Translations under genes and position numbers: made by a program
Part shown: in pieces, positions 44,584-53,642 of the stretch
Position numbering within the stretch: position 1 is the stretch's first letter
Layout: each line of letters opens with the position of its first letter
DNA from: Sphingomonas sp. PsM26
Lineage (GTDB): Bacteria > Pseudomonadota > Alphaproteobacteria > Sphingomonadales > Sphingomonadaceae
NCBI GenBank assembly: GCA_030433805.1
Contig: JARUXA010000013.1
Location: 1-64,000, forward strand
Reading direction: 5' to 3'
Length of the DNA stretch: 64,000 bases
The notes under the pieces: generated by a model
What the model was told of the DNA's origin: nothing
What the model saw: only the letters and a program-made list of their open reading frames with translations
Databases searched by the model: none

Positions 44584-45008
44584 GGATCGGTAGTGCGCTT
44601 GCCAACGATACGGGCGGCTAGACTGAATCTGACCCGTGAAGGTGGGGGGGGCGTGTACCGGCTAACTGCCCTCTCACATCCTTAGAGCGGCCGGGTGTCG
44701 ATATTGCCGTCCGATTTGAGTGAGCGAAAGCCGTGACGGTTGGCGACAACCACCAGCAGTCGCGTGTTGTCATGTCCGAAGTTGTGCGCGGGCCGAACAC
44801 TCGTCCGCGGCCATCGCTCGCGATGATCGCGCTACCATTGGTTGCGCGACGATCACTCACGCTAATCAGCAACAAAAACAAATGTTCCGGCAATCTTTTA
44901 ATTGACAAATTAATTTAATTTTCTGATTTTGCCAACGTCGGGGAGAAACCCAGACCTATAAAAAGCAATGGTACCGGACGTGTGTTCGGCATGGGGAGGG
45001 ATTTGGGG
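44584..45008. promoter_or_regulatory. Promoter region of the large TBDR
   Basis: This 425-base gap has no supported gene. The downstream part is AT-rich: TTTTAATTG (44896-44904, the reverse of the mannan box) leads into TTGACA (44902-44907), a good -35 element, and the palindrome AAATTAATTT (44907-44916). The -10 element is unclear. CATCGC-tc-GCGATG lies at 44812-44825. The strong GGGGAGGG ribosome site of the receptor is at 44993-45000. Confidence 0.5.
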
Positions 45009-48000
45009 ATGGCACGGATTTACGGATCTTCGTCGATTCAAGCACGGCTGCTGCGACAGCTGTTGGCATCGGCAAGCGCGGTCGTCATTTGCGGCGGGGC
45101 CGCGCAGGCGCAAACAGCAACGCCGCCGGTTACGAATGCGCAACAACCGACCGCGCCAGCTGACCAGGGCCCAGCACCCGCAGCGGAGGCAACCACCGCC
45201 CCCGGTCAAGAGGTCAGGGTCACGGCTGATGATATCGTCGTCACGGGCTATCGCCGCTCGATCGAAACCAGCCTTGCGCGTAAGCGCGACGCCAATGCCT
45301 TCATCGACGTCATCACCGCAGAAGACGTCGGCAAGTTCCCCGACAAGAACGTCGCCGATTCGCTCCAGCGCGTGCCGGGTGTGGTCATCGAGCGCGACGG
45401 CGGCGAGGGCAGCCGGGTCAGCATTCGTGGCCTGCAATCCGACCTGACGCTGACCGAACTCAACGGCAATTTCATCGCCGGCGCGGATACGGGAGACCCA
45501 TCGCGGTCGTTCAACTATCTGCTGCTGCCGTCGAACATGATCGGCAGCATCGATGTCTACAAATCGCCCGAGGCGCGGCTCGATGAAGGTGGTGTCGGCG
45601 GCACGATCATCCTGCACACGCGCCGTCCGCTCGACCTGAAGCCGTGGTCGGGGTTCGTTTCGGCGGAAGGTACGATCGCAGACGTCACCGAAAAGGTCGA
45701 ACCGCAAGTGTCCGGCCAGCTGTCATGGCATAATGCGTCCGGCACGCTCGGCCTTTTGCTTGGCGGGACGTACCAGAAGCGCACCAACCGCGAGATGAAC
45801 GGCTCGACCGAGAGTTGGCAGTGGTGGACTGACGGCGGACGCGACGGAATCAAGGCGACCGACGTCAATGGCCGCCCGATCGCGAACGATGCCGCCGTCT
45901 CTTATTGGTCGCAGGATCGTGGGGAGACGACTCAGTCCGGCCAGCATTACAACGGCTATTGGGCGCCCCAGTCGGTCAATGAATCGATCCTCGTATCGGA
46001 GCGTGAGCGGATCGGCGCGCAGGCGACGCTCGAATGGAAGCCGATGGACAATTTGCGGCTGACCGCCAATTATTTCCGCTTCCAGCTCAACAGCGAAACC
46101 CGCACGAACGTGGTCAAGATCCCCGAATGGGGGTATGACAATTTCTTCACCGCGGCGAAGTTCGACAAGAGCAACACGGTCCTGCAATCCGCGACGTTCC
46201 AGGTGCCGAACGCCGGGACGGGATGCCTGACGCAGACGCCGATCTGCACCATGGAAACGCCGCAGATCGCGGGCATCTACTCCAAGGAAAAGGACGTTTC
46301 GAACACGTTCGATCTGCACGGCGATTGGTCGCAGGACCGCCTTTCGGTGTCGTTCATCGCGGGCAAGACGCGATCGACCGGCGGACCGTCGCAGCAATTC
46401 CAGGTCGCTGCCAAACCGCGCCTGACCGGCACGGTGACGCAGAACGGCAACTTCCTGAGCTCGTACGATTATAGCGGCAGTGGCCTGGCCATGGCGTTCT
46501 CGCCGGAACTCCAGCAGAACCTGATGAACGGCGTCGCACAGATCGATACCGGGTCGACCGGGTCAGGCTTCACCAACAGTTCGATCGAACAGAAATACGG
46601 ACAGGTCGACGTCACGCGCAAGTTCGGCGGCGTTCTCGACGCGATCCAGGTCGGCGCGAAATGGCGCGACGGCAAGATCACGCGGCAGACGGGCGAACTC
46701 AACTGGTATGCCGATCCGGCAACCCTGTTGCGGTTCCAGGATACGGCGCAGGGCGCGGTGGCGCAGCCTTCGTTTTTCTATAGCAATCCGATCAGCAACA
46801 TTCCGGGCGGGTTCACCGCGACGTCCTTCCCCGGCATCAACCTCGACAACTATCTCGGCTATCTGAACAAGACTTATGGCAACGCGGTCACCGTGCCGCA
46901 GCCACAGAACCTGTACCAGATCAAGGAACGGATCTGGGCTGGTTATGTCGAGGCGAACTTCAAGGCCGGGCCGGTGCGCGGGAACATCGGTGTGCGCGTC
47001 GCCAATACCAAACAGTCGGGCACGTCGACCGACACGATCTATCGTGAGATCGATTATTGCCGGGACGGACCCGGCGGTCCGTTCAGCCCGCCCCCGATCG
47101 GCGCCGACGGCAATTGCCAGGTGCTGCCGCAAAGCCAGCGCGAAGTCCGTGAATTCAGCCCGAACAACGAATCCAAGAGCTACACGGACGTCCTGCCGAG
47201 CTTCAACATCTCGTGGGACGTGACCAGCAACGTGCTGCTTCGCGGTGCGGTTTCGAAGGTCGTGGCGCGCCCGGCATTCAACGATCTGGCGGCGGCACGC
47301 TCGCTCACCTTCAACTCCGATGCTTATACGTATGACCGCAACCAGTTCGGCGAAGTCGCGGGCTGGTCCGGCAACGGCGGCAACTTCGGCCTGAAACCCT
47401 TCTCGGCCTGGGCTTATGACCTTGGTGCGGAATGGTATTTTCACCGCGGATCGGTGATTGGCGCGGCGCTGTTCCGCAAGGACGTGAAGAATTTCGTGGT
47501 CCCGCTGGTGCTCGACCTGACCCAGAATGTGCAGGGCCAGCAAGTCCTGGTGCGGCAATATTCCACCCAAGCGAACGGCGCGAGCGCGGTATCGGAGGGT
47601 GTCGAGCTTTACGCCCAGCACACGCTGGACTTCGGGCTCGGGGCGCAGGTGAACTTTACCTACAACCATACCTCGACCGCGGACGTGTCGCTGAACGGCA
47701 CCAAGATCGGCACGTCGCCGCTGGTCGGCAGCGCCAAGACGCAGTGGAATGCCTCGGTTTTCTACGAAAAGCATGGCGTGCTTCTGCGGGCTTCGTACAA
47801 CCGCAAGGGCGAGCAGGTCGGCGGGATCGTTTCCGGGCTGAACGTCTATTCGGATCCGTACGAGCAGGTCGATCTTAACGCGCAATATAACCTTACCGAT
47901 CATATCTCGTTGACCGCTTCGGTGATCAACTTGACCAAGTCCGAACAGCGCGCACATCTCGGCAACGATACGACTGCGCGTTACTACTCCAGCCAGTACA

Positions 48001-48041
48001 CCGGACGTCGCTTCTACAGCGGCGTGCAGTGGACTTTCTGA
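45009..48041 (+). CDS. TonB-dependent outer-membrane receptor (4), large carbohydrate type
   Basis: A 1010-residue receptor: signal peptide ending AAQAQ, a Pro/Ala-rich linker, a DDIVVTGYRRSIETSL segment, plug (DVITAEDVGKFPDKNVADSLQRVPGV, RVSIRGLQSDLTL) and a barrel ending SGVQWTF. This length and plug are typical of the Caulobacter-type sugar receptors. The ATG at 45009 has GGGGAGGG 8 bases upstream; nearby GTG 44982 and ATG 44991 are possible. Its promoter carries the shared AT-rich box, and GH43 and GH92 genes follow a terminator, so it probably imports a mannose-containing glycan. Confidence 0.93.
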   Translation: MARIYGSSSIQARLLRQLLASASAVVICGGAAQAQTATPPVTNAQQPTAPADQGPAPAAEATTAPGQEVRVTADDIVVTGYRRSIETSLARKRDANAFIDVITAEDVGKFPDKNVADSLQRVPGVVIERDGGEGSRVSIRGLQSDLTLTELNGNFIAGADTGDPSRSFNYLLLPSNMIGSIDVYKSPEARLDEGGVGGTIILHTRRPLDLKPWSGFVSAEGTIADVTEKVEPQVSGQLSWHNASGTLGLLLGGTYQKRTNREMNGSTESWQWWTDGGRDGIKATDVNGRPIANDAAVSYWSQDRGETTQSGQHYNGYWAPQSVNESILVSERERIGAQATLEWKPMDNLRLTANYFRFQLNSETRTNVVKIPEWGYDNFFTAAKFDKSNTVLQSATFQVPNAGTGCLTQTPICTMETPQIAGIYSKEKDVSNTFDLHGDWSQDRLSVSFIAGKTRSTGGPSQQFQVAAKPRLTGTVTQNGNFLSSYDYSGSGLAMAFSPELQQNLMNGVAQIDTGSTGSGFTNSSIEQKYGQVDVTRKFGGVLDAIQVGAKWRDGKITRQTGELNWYADPATLLRFQDTAQGAVAQPSFFYSNPISNIPGGFTATSFPGINLDNYLGYLNKTYGNAVTVPQPQNLYQIKERIWAGYVEANFKAGPVRGNIGVRVANTKQSGTSTDTIYREIDYCRDGPGGPFSPPPIGADGNCQVLPQSQREVREFSPNNESKSYTDVLPSFNISWDVTSNVLLRGAVSKVVARPAFNDLAAARSLTFNSDAYTYDRNQFGEVAGWSGNGGNFGLKPFSAWAYDLGAEWYFHRGSVIGAALFRKDVKNFVVPLVLDLTQNVQGQQVLVRQYSTQANGASAVSEGVELYAQHTLDFGLGAQVNFTYNHTSTADVSLNGTKIGTSPLVGSAKTQWNASVFYEKHGVLLRASYNRKGEQVGGIVSGLNVYSDPYEQVDLNAQYNLTDHISLTASVINLTKSEQRAHLGNDTTARYYSSQYTGRRFYSGVQWTF

Positions 48042-48070
48042 GACGACGTACCCCTCCCCGAGTACGTCGC

Positions 48071-48106
48071 GCGGCACCGCCTTCCCCAGGCGGTGCCGCG
48101 TCTTTT
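48071..48106 (+). terminator. Intrinsic terminator after the large TBDR
   Basis: A perfect 11-base stem GCGGCACCGCC/GGCGGTGCCGC with a 7-base loop is followed by a T-rich tail (TCTTTT). Another hairpin, CGACGTAC/GTACGTCG, lies just before it at 48044-48069. Transcription of the receptor should end here, or be reduced before GH43. Confidence 0.85.
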
Positions 48107-48134
48107 CCGATCCGGGTGCTAGGATGATGTGCCG

Positions 48135-49181
48135 ATGAACAGGCTGGGAATGACCGCACTGGCGGTGTTGGCGGTCGCCACGCCGGTCGCGGCACGCAAT
48201 CCGATCGTTCCGGGCTGGTATGCCGACCCCGAGATCCGGGTGTTCGGCGACCGGTACTGGATCTACCCGACCTATTCCGACGACGCGGGAAAGCCCGACG
48301 TTTCACCGTTCTTCACGCCCGAACAGGTCAAGCTGCGCCGTCAGCACACCGTGCGGCCGTCCTATCTCCAGCAGACCTTCTTCAACGCGTTTTCGTCGCC
48401 TGATCTGGTCCATTGGACCAAGCACAGCCATGTGCTCGACGTCGCCGACGTGGCGTGGGCGGGCTATGCGGTGTGGGCGCCCTCCGCGATCGAACATAAG
48501 GGCCGCTATTACCTGTTCTTCGGCGCGAACGATATTCAGAGCGACGCGCAGCAAGGCGGGATCGGCGTAGCGGTCGCGGACACACCCGGCGGGCCGTTCA
48601 AGGATGCGATCGGCAAGCCGCTGATCGGGGCGTTCCACAACAAGGCGCAGCCAATCGACCCGTTCGTCTACCGCGACGACGACGGTCAGGTGTATCTCTA
48701 TTACGGCGGCTGGAAACAGTGCAACGTCGTCCGCCTGAGCGACGACCTGCGCAGCGTGCGGCCCTTCGCGGACGGCACGACCTATAAGGACATCACCCCG
48801 CCGGGCTATGTCGAGGGCTCGTTCGTCATCAAGCGCAAGGGCGTCTATTATCTGATGTGGTCCGAGGGCGCGTGGACCGGATCGGACTATCGCGTCGCCT
48901 ATGCCACGGGAAACAGCCCGACCGGGCCGTTCACGCCCAAGGGCACGATCCTCGCGGAAGATGCGCGGATCGCGCGCGGGGCGGGGCATCATTCGGTGGT
49001 CAACGTGCCCGGCACCGACGAATGGTACATCGTCTACCACCGCCGCCCGCTCGGCGACGACAAGGGCGAACATCGCCAGATCGCGATCGATCGCATGACC
49101 TTTGCCGCGGACGGCTCTATCAAGCCGGTCGTGCTCACCAACAGCGGCGCACCCCTGCGTCCGATCGCACGGCGGAAATGA
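48135..49181 (+). CDS. GH43-family glycosidase
   Basis: A 348-residue exported enzyme with a signal peptide (1-20) and a five-bladed propeller. The catalytic set is Asp31 (WYADPE), Asp175 (QPIDPFVY, transition-state role) and Glu227 (YVEGSF). GH43 members remove arabinose, xylose or galactofuranose side groups, and subfamily cannot be told by eye; in this setting a side-chain sugar on a mannose glycan is possible. AGGAT precedes the ATG. It lies after the TBDR terminator and is followed by GH92 64 bases later, so the two may be co-transcribed. Confidence 0.85.
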   Translation: MNRLGMTALAVLAVATPVAARNPIVPGWYADPEIRVFGDRYWIYPTYSDDAGKPDVSPFFTPEQVKLRRQHTVRPSYLQQTFFNAFSSPDLVHWTKHSHVLDVADVAWAGYAVWAPSAIEHKGRYYLFFGANDIQSDAQQGGIGVAVADTPGGPFKDAIGKPLIGAFHNKAQPIDPFVYRDDDGQVYLYYGGWKQCNVVRLSDDLRSVRPFADGTTYKDITPPGYVEGSFVIKRKGVYYLMWSEGAWTGSDYRVAYATGNSPTGPFTPKGTILAEDARIARGAGHHSVVNVPGTDEWYIVYHRRPLGDDKGEHRQIAIDRMTFAADGSIKPVVLTNSGAPLRPIARRK

Positions 49182-49245
49182 CCGGATGGCGGACGCCGTC
49201 CGCCGCATCCGTCCGCCGCGAACTGCATTCTCCGGGAGACCTGAC

Positions 49246-51612
49246 GTGAAGACCCTTCTTGCAGCAACCGCCGGGCGTAGCCTTGCGCTGCTCGCCGTCA
49301 CCAGCCTCGGTCTGCCAGCGCCGCTGCTCGTTGCGCCTGCGATGGCGCAGAAGCGGGGAGAAGCCGCGGAATCGCTGGTCGATTTGGTCAACCCGCTGAT
49401 GGGCACCGATTCCACCCACGAACTGTCCTACGGCAACACCTATCCCGCGGTGGCGGTGCCGTGGGGGATGAACTTCTGGACCCCGGTGACCGGCAAGCCC
49501 GGCAGCGGCTGGGGCTATATGTACCATGATTTCAAGATCAACGGATTGAAGCAGACGCACCAGCCGAGCCCGTGGATGAACGACTATGCGGCCTTCTCGC
49601 TGTTCGCGGAAACCGGCCCGCTCAAGATCAAGGAAGACGAGCGCGCGAGCTGGTACAGCCACAAGGCGGAAACGAGCCACCCTTACAATTACAAGGTCTA
49701 TCTGGCGGACTATAACGTCACAGCCGAGGTGACGCCGACCAACCGCGCCGCGCAATTCCGCTTCACCTTCCCCAAGAGCGACGATGCGCACATCCTGCTC
49801 GACGGGCTGGCGGGCGGGTCGATGGTCAAGATCGACGCGGCAAACCGGCGGATTACCGGCTATGTCCGCAACAACCACGGCGGCGTGCCCGACAATTTCC
49901 ACAATTACTTCGTTGCGCAGTTCGACCACGACTTCAGCGTCAGCCGCACCTGGGACGACAATTGGCAGATCGGTGCGGACACCACGCGCGAGGGCGGGCA
50001 TGTCGGCGCGGTCGTCAGCTTCAGGACGCGCGACGGGGAACAGGTCGGCGTCAAAGTCGCCTCGTCCTTCATCAGCGCCGACCAAGCGCAGCGTAATCTC
50101 GACAGCGAGATCGGCCGCGACAGCTTTGCTGCGACCGAGGCCAAGGCGAAGGCCGCGTGGGAGAAGGAACTCGGGATCATCCGGGTGAGCGATCCCAGTC
50201 TCGACAACAAGCGCACCTTCTATTCGGCGATGTACCGGATGCTGCTGTTCCCGCGGCAGTTCCACGAGATCGATGCGCGCGGCACGATGGTCCATTACAG
50301 CCCGTATGACGGCAAGGTCCACGATGGGCCGATGTATACCGACAATGGCTTCTGGGACACGTGGCGTGCGGTCTTCCCGTACTTCGCGCTCGTCCGGCCC
50401 GAACTCGATGGCCAGATCATGCAGGGGCTGGCCAACGCCTATAAGGAAGGCGGCTGGCTTCCCGAATGGATGAGCCCGGGCCAGCGCGACGTGATGATCG
50501 GGTCCAACTCCGCCAACATCATCGCCGACGCCTATCTGGAAGGCGTGCGCGGGTTCGACATCGAGACGCTGTACGAGGCGATGGTCAAGAACGCGACGAC
50601 CTCGGAAGGGCGACCGAAGGACAAGAAGGGGGCGGTTGTCACCGCGGTCGGCCGCGAAGGCGTCGAATGGTACAACAAGCTCGGCTTTGTGCCCTATGAT
50701 GTCGGCATCAATGAGAGCGCCGCACGCACGCTTGAATATGCCACCGCCGACTTCTCGCTGTCGCGCCTCGCCGCCGCGCTGGGCAAGACCGCGGATGCCA
50801 AGAAATACGCTGCGCAGGCGCAGAATTACCGCAAGCTCTACGACGCGCAATCCGGCTGGATGCGTGGCCGCAACAAGGACGGCAGCTGGATGCAGCCGTT
50901 CAACCCCTACGCCTGGGGGGATGCCTTCACCGAAGGAAACGCGCTGCATTACAGCTTCTCGGCGATGCAGGACGTGCAGGGGCTGATCGACCTGCAGGGC
51001 GGCGATCGCAAGTTCACCGACAAGCTGGATTCGATCTTCACGCTGCCGCCGGTGTTCGACAACAGCTATTACGGATCGGTGATCCACGAGACGCGCGAGA
51101 TGCAGATCGTCAACATGGGGCAATACGCCCACGGCAATCAGCCGATCCAGCACATGACCTATCTCTACGACTGGGCCGGCCAGCCATGGAAGACGCAAGG
51201 CCATGTCCGCGACGTGATGGCAAAGCTCTATTCGGCGACGCCCGACGGCTATCCGGGTGACGAAGACAATGGTCAGACGTCGGCCTGGTACGTCTTTTCC
51301 GCAATGGGCTTTTACCCGGTGACCCCGACGGTCGGCCAATATGCGATCGGCAGCCCGCTGTTCCGATCGGTCCGCCTGACCATGCCGGGCGGCAAGGCGC
51401 TGACGATCGAGGCCCCCAACAACGGACCGAAGAATGTCTACATCCAGTCGGTGACGCTGAACGGCAAGCCGCATGACAAGCCGTGGTTGTCGCGCGCTGC
51501 CTTGCAGGCAGGCGGGACGCTGCGCTTCGTGATGGGGCCGACCCCCAACACGCGCTGGGGCAGCGCCAAGGCGAACGCGCCTTTCTCGATGAGCGCACCG
51601 GTCGCGCGCTGA
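49246..51612 (+). CDS. GH92-family alpha-mannosidase
   Basis: A 788-residue exported enzyme with a signal peptide (ending APAMAQ) and the GH92 plan: N-terminal beta-sandwich (VNPLMGTDSTHELSYGNTYP), central DNGFWDTWRAVFPY block, LPEWMSPGQRDVMIGSNSANI, NQPIQHMTYLYDWAG and the C-terminal GDEDNGQTSAWYVFSAMG. GH92 enzymes are Ca2+-dependent inverting exo-alpha-mannosidases acting on alpha-1,2/1,3 or other mannose ends of N-glycans and yeast mannan. The GTG start follows a GGGAGA site. It is the main debranching enzyme of the locus, working upstream of GH125. Confidence 0.93.
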   Translation: MKTLLAATAGRSLALLAVTSLGLPAPLLVAPAMAQKRGEAAESLVDLVNPLMGTDSTHELSYGNTYPAVAVPWGMNFWTPVTGKPGSGWGYMYHDFKINGLKQTHQPSPWMNDYAAFSLFAETGPLKIKEDERASWYSHKAETSHPYNYKVYLADYNVTAEVTPTNRAAQFRFTFPKSDDAHILLDGLAGGSMVKIDAANRRITGYVRNNHGGVPDNFHNYFVAQFDHDFSVSRTWDDNWQIGADTTREGGHVGAVVSFRTRDGEQVGVKVASSFISADQAQRNLDSEIGRDSFAATEAKAKAAWEKELGIIRVSDPSLDNKRTFYSAMYRMLLFPRQFHEIDARGTMVHYSPYDGKVHDGPMYTDNGFWDTWRAVFPYFALVRPELDGQIMQGLANAYKEGGWLPEWMSPGQRDVMIGSNSANIIADAYLEGVRGFDIETLYEAMVKNATTSEGRPKDKKGAVVTAVGREGVEWYNKLGFVPYDVGINESAARTLEYATADFSLSRLAAALGKTADAKKYAAQAQNYRKLYDAQSGWMRGRNKDGSWMQPFNPYAWGDAFTEGNALHYSFSAMQDVQGLIDLQGGDRKFTDKLDSIFTLPPVFDNSYYGSVIHETREMQIVNMGQYAHGNQPIQHMTYLYDWAGQPWKTQGHVRDVMAKLYSATPDGYPGDEDNGQTSAWYVFSAMGFYPVTPTVGQYAIGSPLFRSVRLTMPGGKALTIEAPNNGPKNVYIQSVTLNGKPHDKPWLSRAALQAGGTLRFVMGPTPNTRWGSAKANAPFSMSAPVAR

Positions 51613-51934
51613 CCGGGGCACCGAACGAGAGAATGGCGGGGCTCGTCGGGGCATCACCGCGGGCGCAGATGCGCTCACGGTCGCCGCGGCGATCCCCGCC
51701 TGGGCAGCGACCGCGGCCTATGGGTGAAGCGGCGTTCGGTCGGATGTCTGCAGAACCGGGGCTGTCGCGGCTTCCTGGACCCTAAAAGCCCGCGCTGCGC
51801 CGCGAGGGGCTGCACGATCCTGCTTAAACACGCGCTGAACGCGCTGGTTCAGGGCGGAAACATGGCAGAAATGTCATGGAACGATCGCGCCGATCAACCG
51901 ATTCCTGCTGGTCTGGCGCTGGAAGGATCACGAT
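51613..51934. other. 322-base intergenic stretch after GH92
   Basis: No supported gene. An Ala-rich open frame (stop at 51725) ends in a sequence that looks coding but has no start, so it may be a remnant. A hairpin CTGAAC/GTTCAG lies at 51835-51852. GGAAGGA near 51925 is the ribosome site of the following phosphoesterase. Confidence 0.5.
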
Positions 51935-53047
51935 ATGACGGCCTGCCTGAGCTGGGTTCACTTTGGCGACCTGCATGTGGACGAGGCGGATGGCCTGGAG
52001 GGATTGCATCGCTTTGAGACCCTGGTTGGTCTGGCCGAGCAGCACCTTGGGGATGCGGTCGACTTCGCGCTGTTGCCGGGCGACAATGCCAACCACGGTA
52101 CGGAAGCGCAATATCGCGGCATTTCCAATGCGATGTCCCGGCTCGGGCGGTCGTGGCACGTGCTGGCGGGGGACCACGATTTCGAACCCGGCAACCTCGA
52201 TGCGATGCGTGCGATCACCACCCGCGACGCGCCTTATGCGGCGCACATCCGTGGCTATCGCTGCCTTTTCCTCGATATCGTGTCGGCCGGGAAAGGCGGT
52301 CCCGACTTCCGCATCGATCCCGCCCAACGCCGCTGGATCGAACGCGAGCTGGATATGGCCGGTGCGGCAGGCGAGCGCGCGGTGGTGTTCATGCACGCTT
52401 ATCCCGGCGATCTGCGCGACGATCCAGACGGCGTTGCCGGGGTGTTCGCCGCGCATCGCGTTGTTTTCGTGGACACCGGCCACACCCACTACAACGAATT
52501 GCTGAACGACGGGCGCGTGATCTACGGCGCGACGCGATCGATCGGCCAGAGCGAAGAAGGCGCGCCCGGCTTCTCGGTCGTCACGATCGACGATGGCGTC
52601 CCGAGCTGGTGCTTCCAGGCAATCGATGCCGTCTGGCCGCTGGTCCAGATCACTACGCCCGCCGATCGCCGCCTGATCACCGATCCCGCCTGCGACCGGC
52701 AAGTTCCACAAGGCGGCTTCACGGTCCGCGCCAGGATCTTTGGCGGGACGGCGCGGGCCACCGTATGTCTGGATGACGGACCAGAGATCGCGATGGTACG
52801 CGTCGCGGACGTGGCGGAAATGTGGACTGCGACGCTTCCCGACGTGGAAGACGGGCTTCACCGATTGCGCGTTACCGCGGGCGGCAGCGCAGATGTCATC
52901 GAAGTGCTTGTACGCGGTCCCCAGGCAACGCCCAAGCGCACCGCGCCGGTCGCCTTGGGGCGCAACGTCCACGCGATCGGTGCCTGGCCAGAACGCTGCA
53001 TAGACGGTGCGCAGCGGGGCCCCAACCGGAACGGGGCGGATTGGTGA
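51935..53047 (+). CDS. Calcineurin-like metallophosphoesterase
   Basis: A 370-residue cytosolic protein. The metal-ligand motifs are ordered as in the family: FGDLHVDE, LLPGDNANHG, LAGDHDFE, FMHAYPGD and DTGHTHYN. A C-terminal beta-rich part (about 255-345) resembles a small accessory sandwich. It has no signal peptide. It follows GH92, and because yeast mannan carries mannose phosphate groups a link to glycan phosphate removal is conceivable, but the lack of export argues against a direct role on the polymer. It is followed by the YdcZ-type gene 38 bases on. Confidence 0.83.
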   Translation: MTACLSWVHFGDLHVDEADGLEGLHRFETLVGLAEQHLGDAVDFALLPGDNANHGTEAQYRGISNAMSRLGRSWHVLAGDHDFEPGNLDAMRAITTRDAPYAAHIRGYRCLFLDIVSAGKGGPDFRIDPAQRRWIERELDMAGAAGERAVVFMHAYPGDLRDDPDGVAGVFAAHRVVFVDTGHTHYNELLNDGRVIYGATRSIGQSEEGAPGFSVVTIDDGVPSWCFQAIDAVWPLVQITTPADRRLITDPACDRQVPQGGFTVRARIFGGTARATVCLDDGPEIAMVRVADVAEMWTATLPDVEDGLHRLRVTAGGSADVIEVLVRGPQATPKRTAPVALGRNVHAIGAWPERCIDGAQRGPNRNGADW

Positions 53048-53085
53048 GGGACGGTCCCACAGCCGGTTGATCAAGGAGACGTAAA

Positions 53086-53532
53086 ATGGGTTCGGCCTGG
53101 TTTTTCCCCTTCATTGCGGTGGCAGGCATCCTGCAGGCGGTCGGCGCCGCCATTAACGGCACGCTCAATAAATCTCTGGTCAATCCGTGGCTTGCGACGG
53201 CGGTCTCGTTCCTGATCGTGCTGTTCGTCGCAACCGCATTGTTCGTCTGCATGCCCAGGCCGCTGCCTTCGGCGGGTGACCTCGCCGGTATGCCGTGGTG
53301 GGCGCCGCTCGGCGGGGTTGCAGGTGCGGTCGCTGTATTCGCGGGACTGTTGTTGATCCAGAAGCTGGGGGCAGGGCCGGTGAACGGCGTCACGATCTCG
53401 GCGAACCTTATCGCAAGTCTCGCGATCGATCACTTCGCGCTGTTCGGGGTGGCGCAGCACGCGATGAACCCGTGGCGGGCGACCGGGGCGGTGCTGATGG
53501 TCGCCGGTGTGACGCTCATCGCGAAGTTCTGA
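53086..53532 (+). CDS. DMT-superfamily YdcZ (DUF606)-type membrane protein
   Basis: A 148-residue inner-membrane protein with five hydrophobic helices and the DUF606/YdcZ layout, including NGTLNKSLVNPWLATAVSF and a GPVNGVTISANLIASL block. This is a half-size member of the drug/metabolite transporter superfamily, so it probably works as a dimer; its substrate is unknown. GGAGACG lies before the ATG. It follows the metallophosphoesterase gene closely and converges on the hydrolase fusion. Confidence 0.84.
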   Translation: MGSAWFFPFIAVAGILQAVGAAINGTLNKSLVNPWLATAVSFLIVLFVATALFVCMPRPLPSAGDLAGMPWWAPLGGVAGAVAVFAGLLLIQKLGAGPVNGVTISANLIASLAIDHFALFGVAQHAMNPWRATGAVLMVAGVTLIAKF

Positions 53533-53545
53533 CCCGCGAGGGGGT

Positions 53546-53566
53546 GTGGCGGCACTGCTGCGCCAC
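53546..53566. terminator. Hairpin between convergent genes
   Basis: GTGGCG and CGCCAC (6-base stem, 9-base loop) lie between the YdcZ-type gene and the convergent hydrolase fusion. There is no T-run, so the call is weak. Confidence 0.35.
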
Positions 53567-53642
53567 GACCCCAAGCACTCCCGAGAACCGGTACGTAGTC
53601 GTCGTCCCTTGATACCCTCTCGAAGCCGCCGCGATAGCGCGC

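Noticed and set aside
44682..44832. Coding-like minus-strand stretch ending in a stop at 44682
   Set aside because: About 49 codons with good codon use but no start codon after the upstream stop, and no family recognised; at most a gene remnant.
46563..48077. 504-codon open frame antisense to the large TBDR
   Set aside because: It mirrors barrel codons and has no signal, motif or ribosome site.
49135..51678. 847-codon open frame antisense to GH92
   Set aside because: Composition is Arg-rich and without motifs; the plus-strand GH92 explains the sequence.
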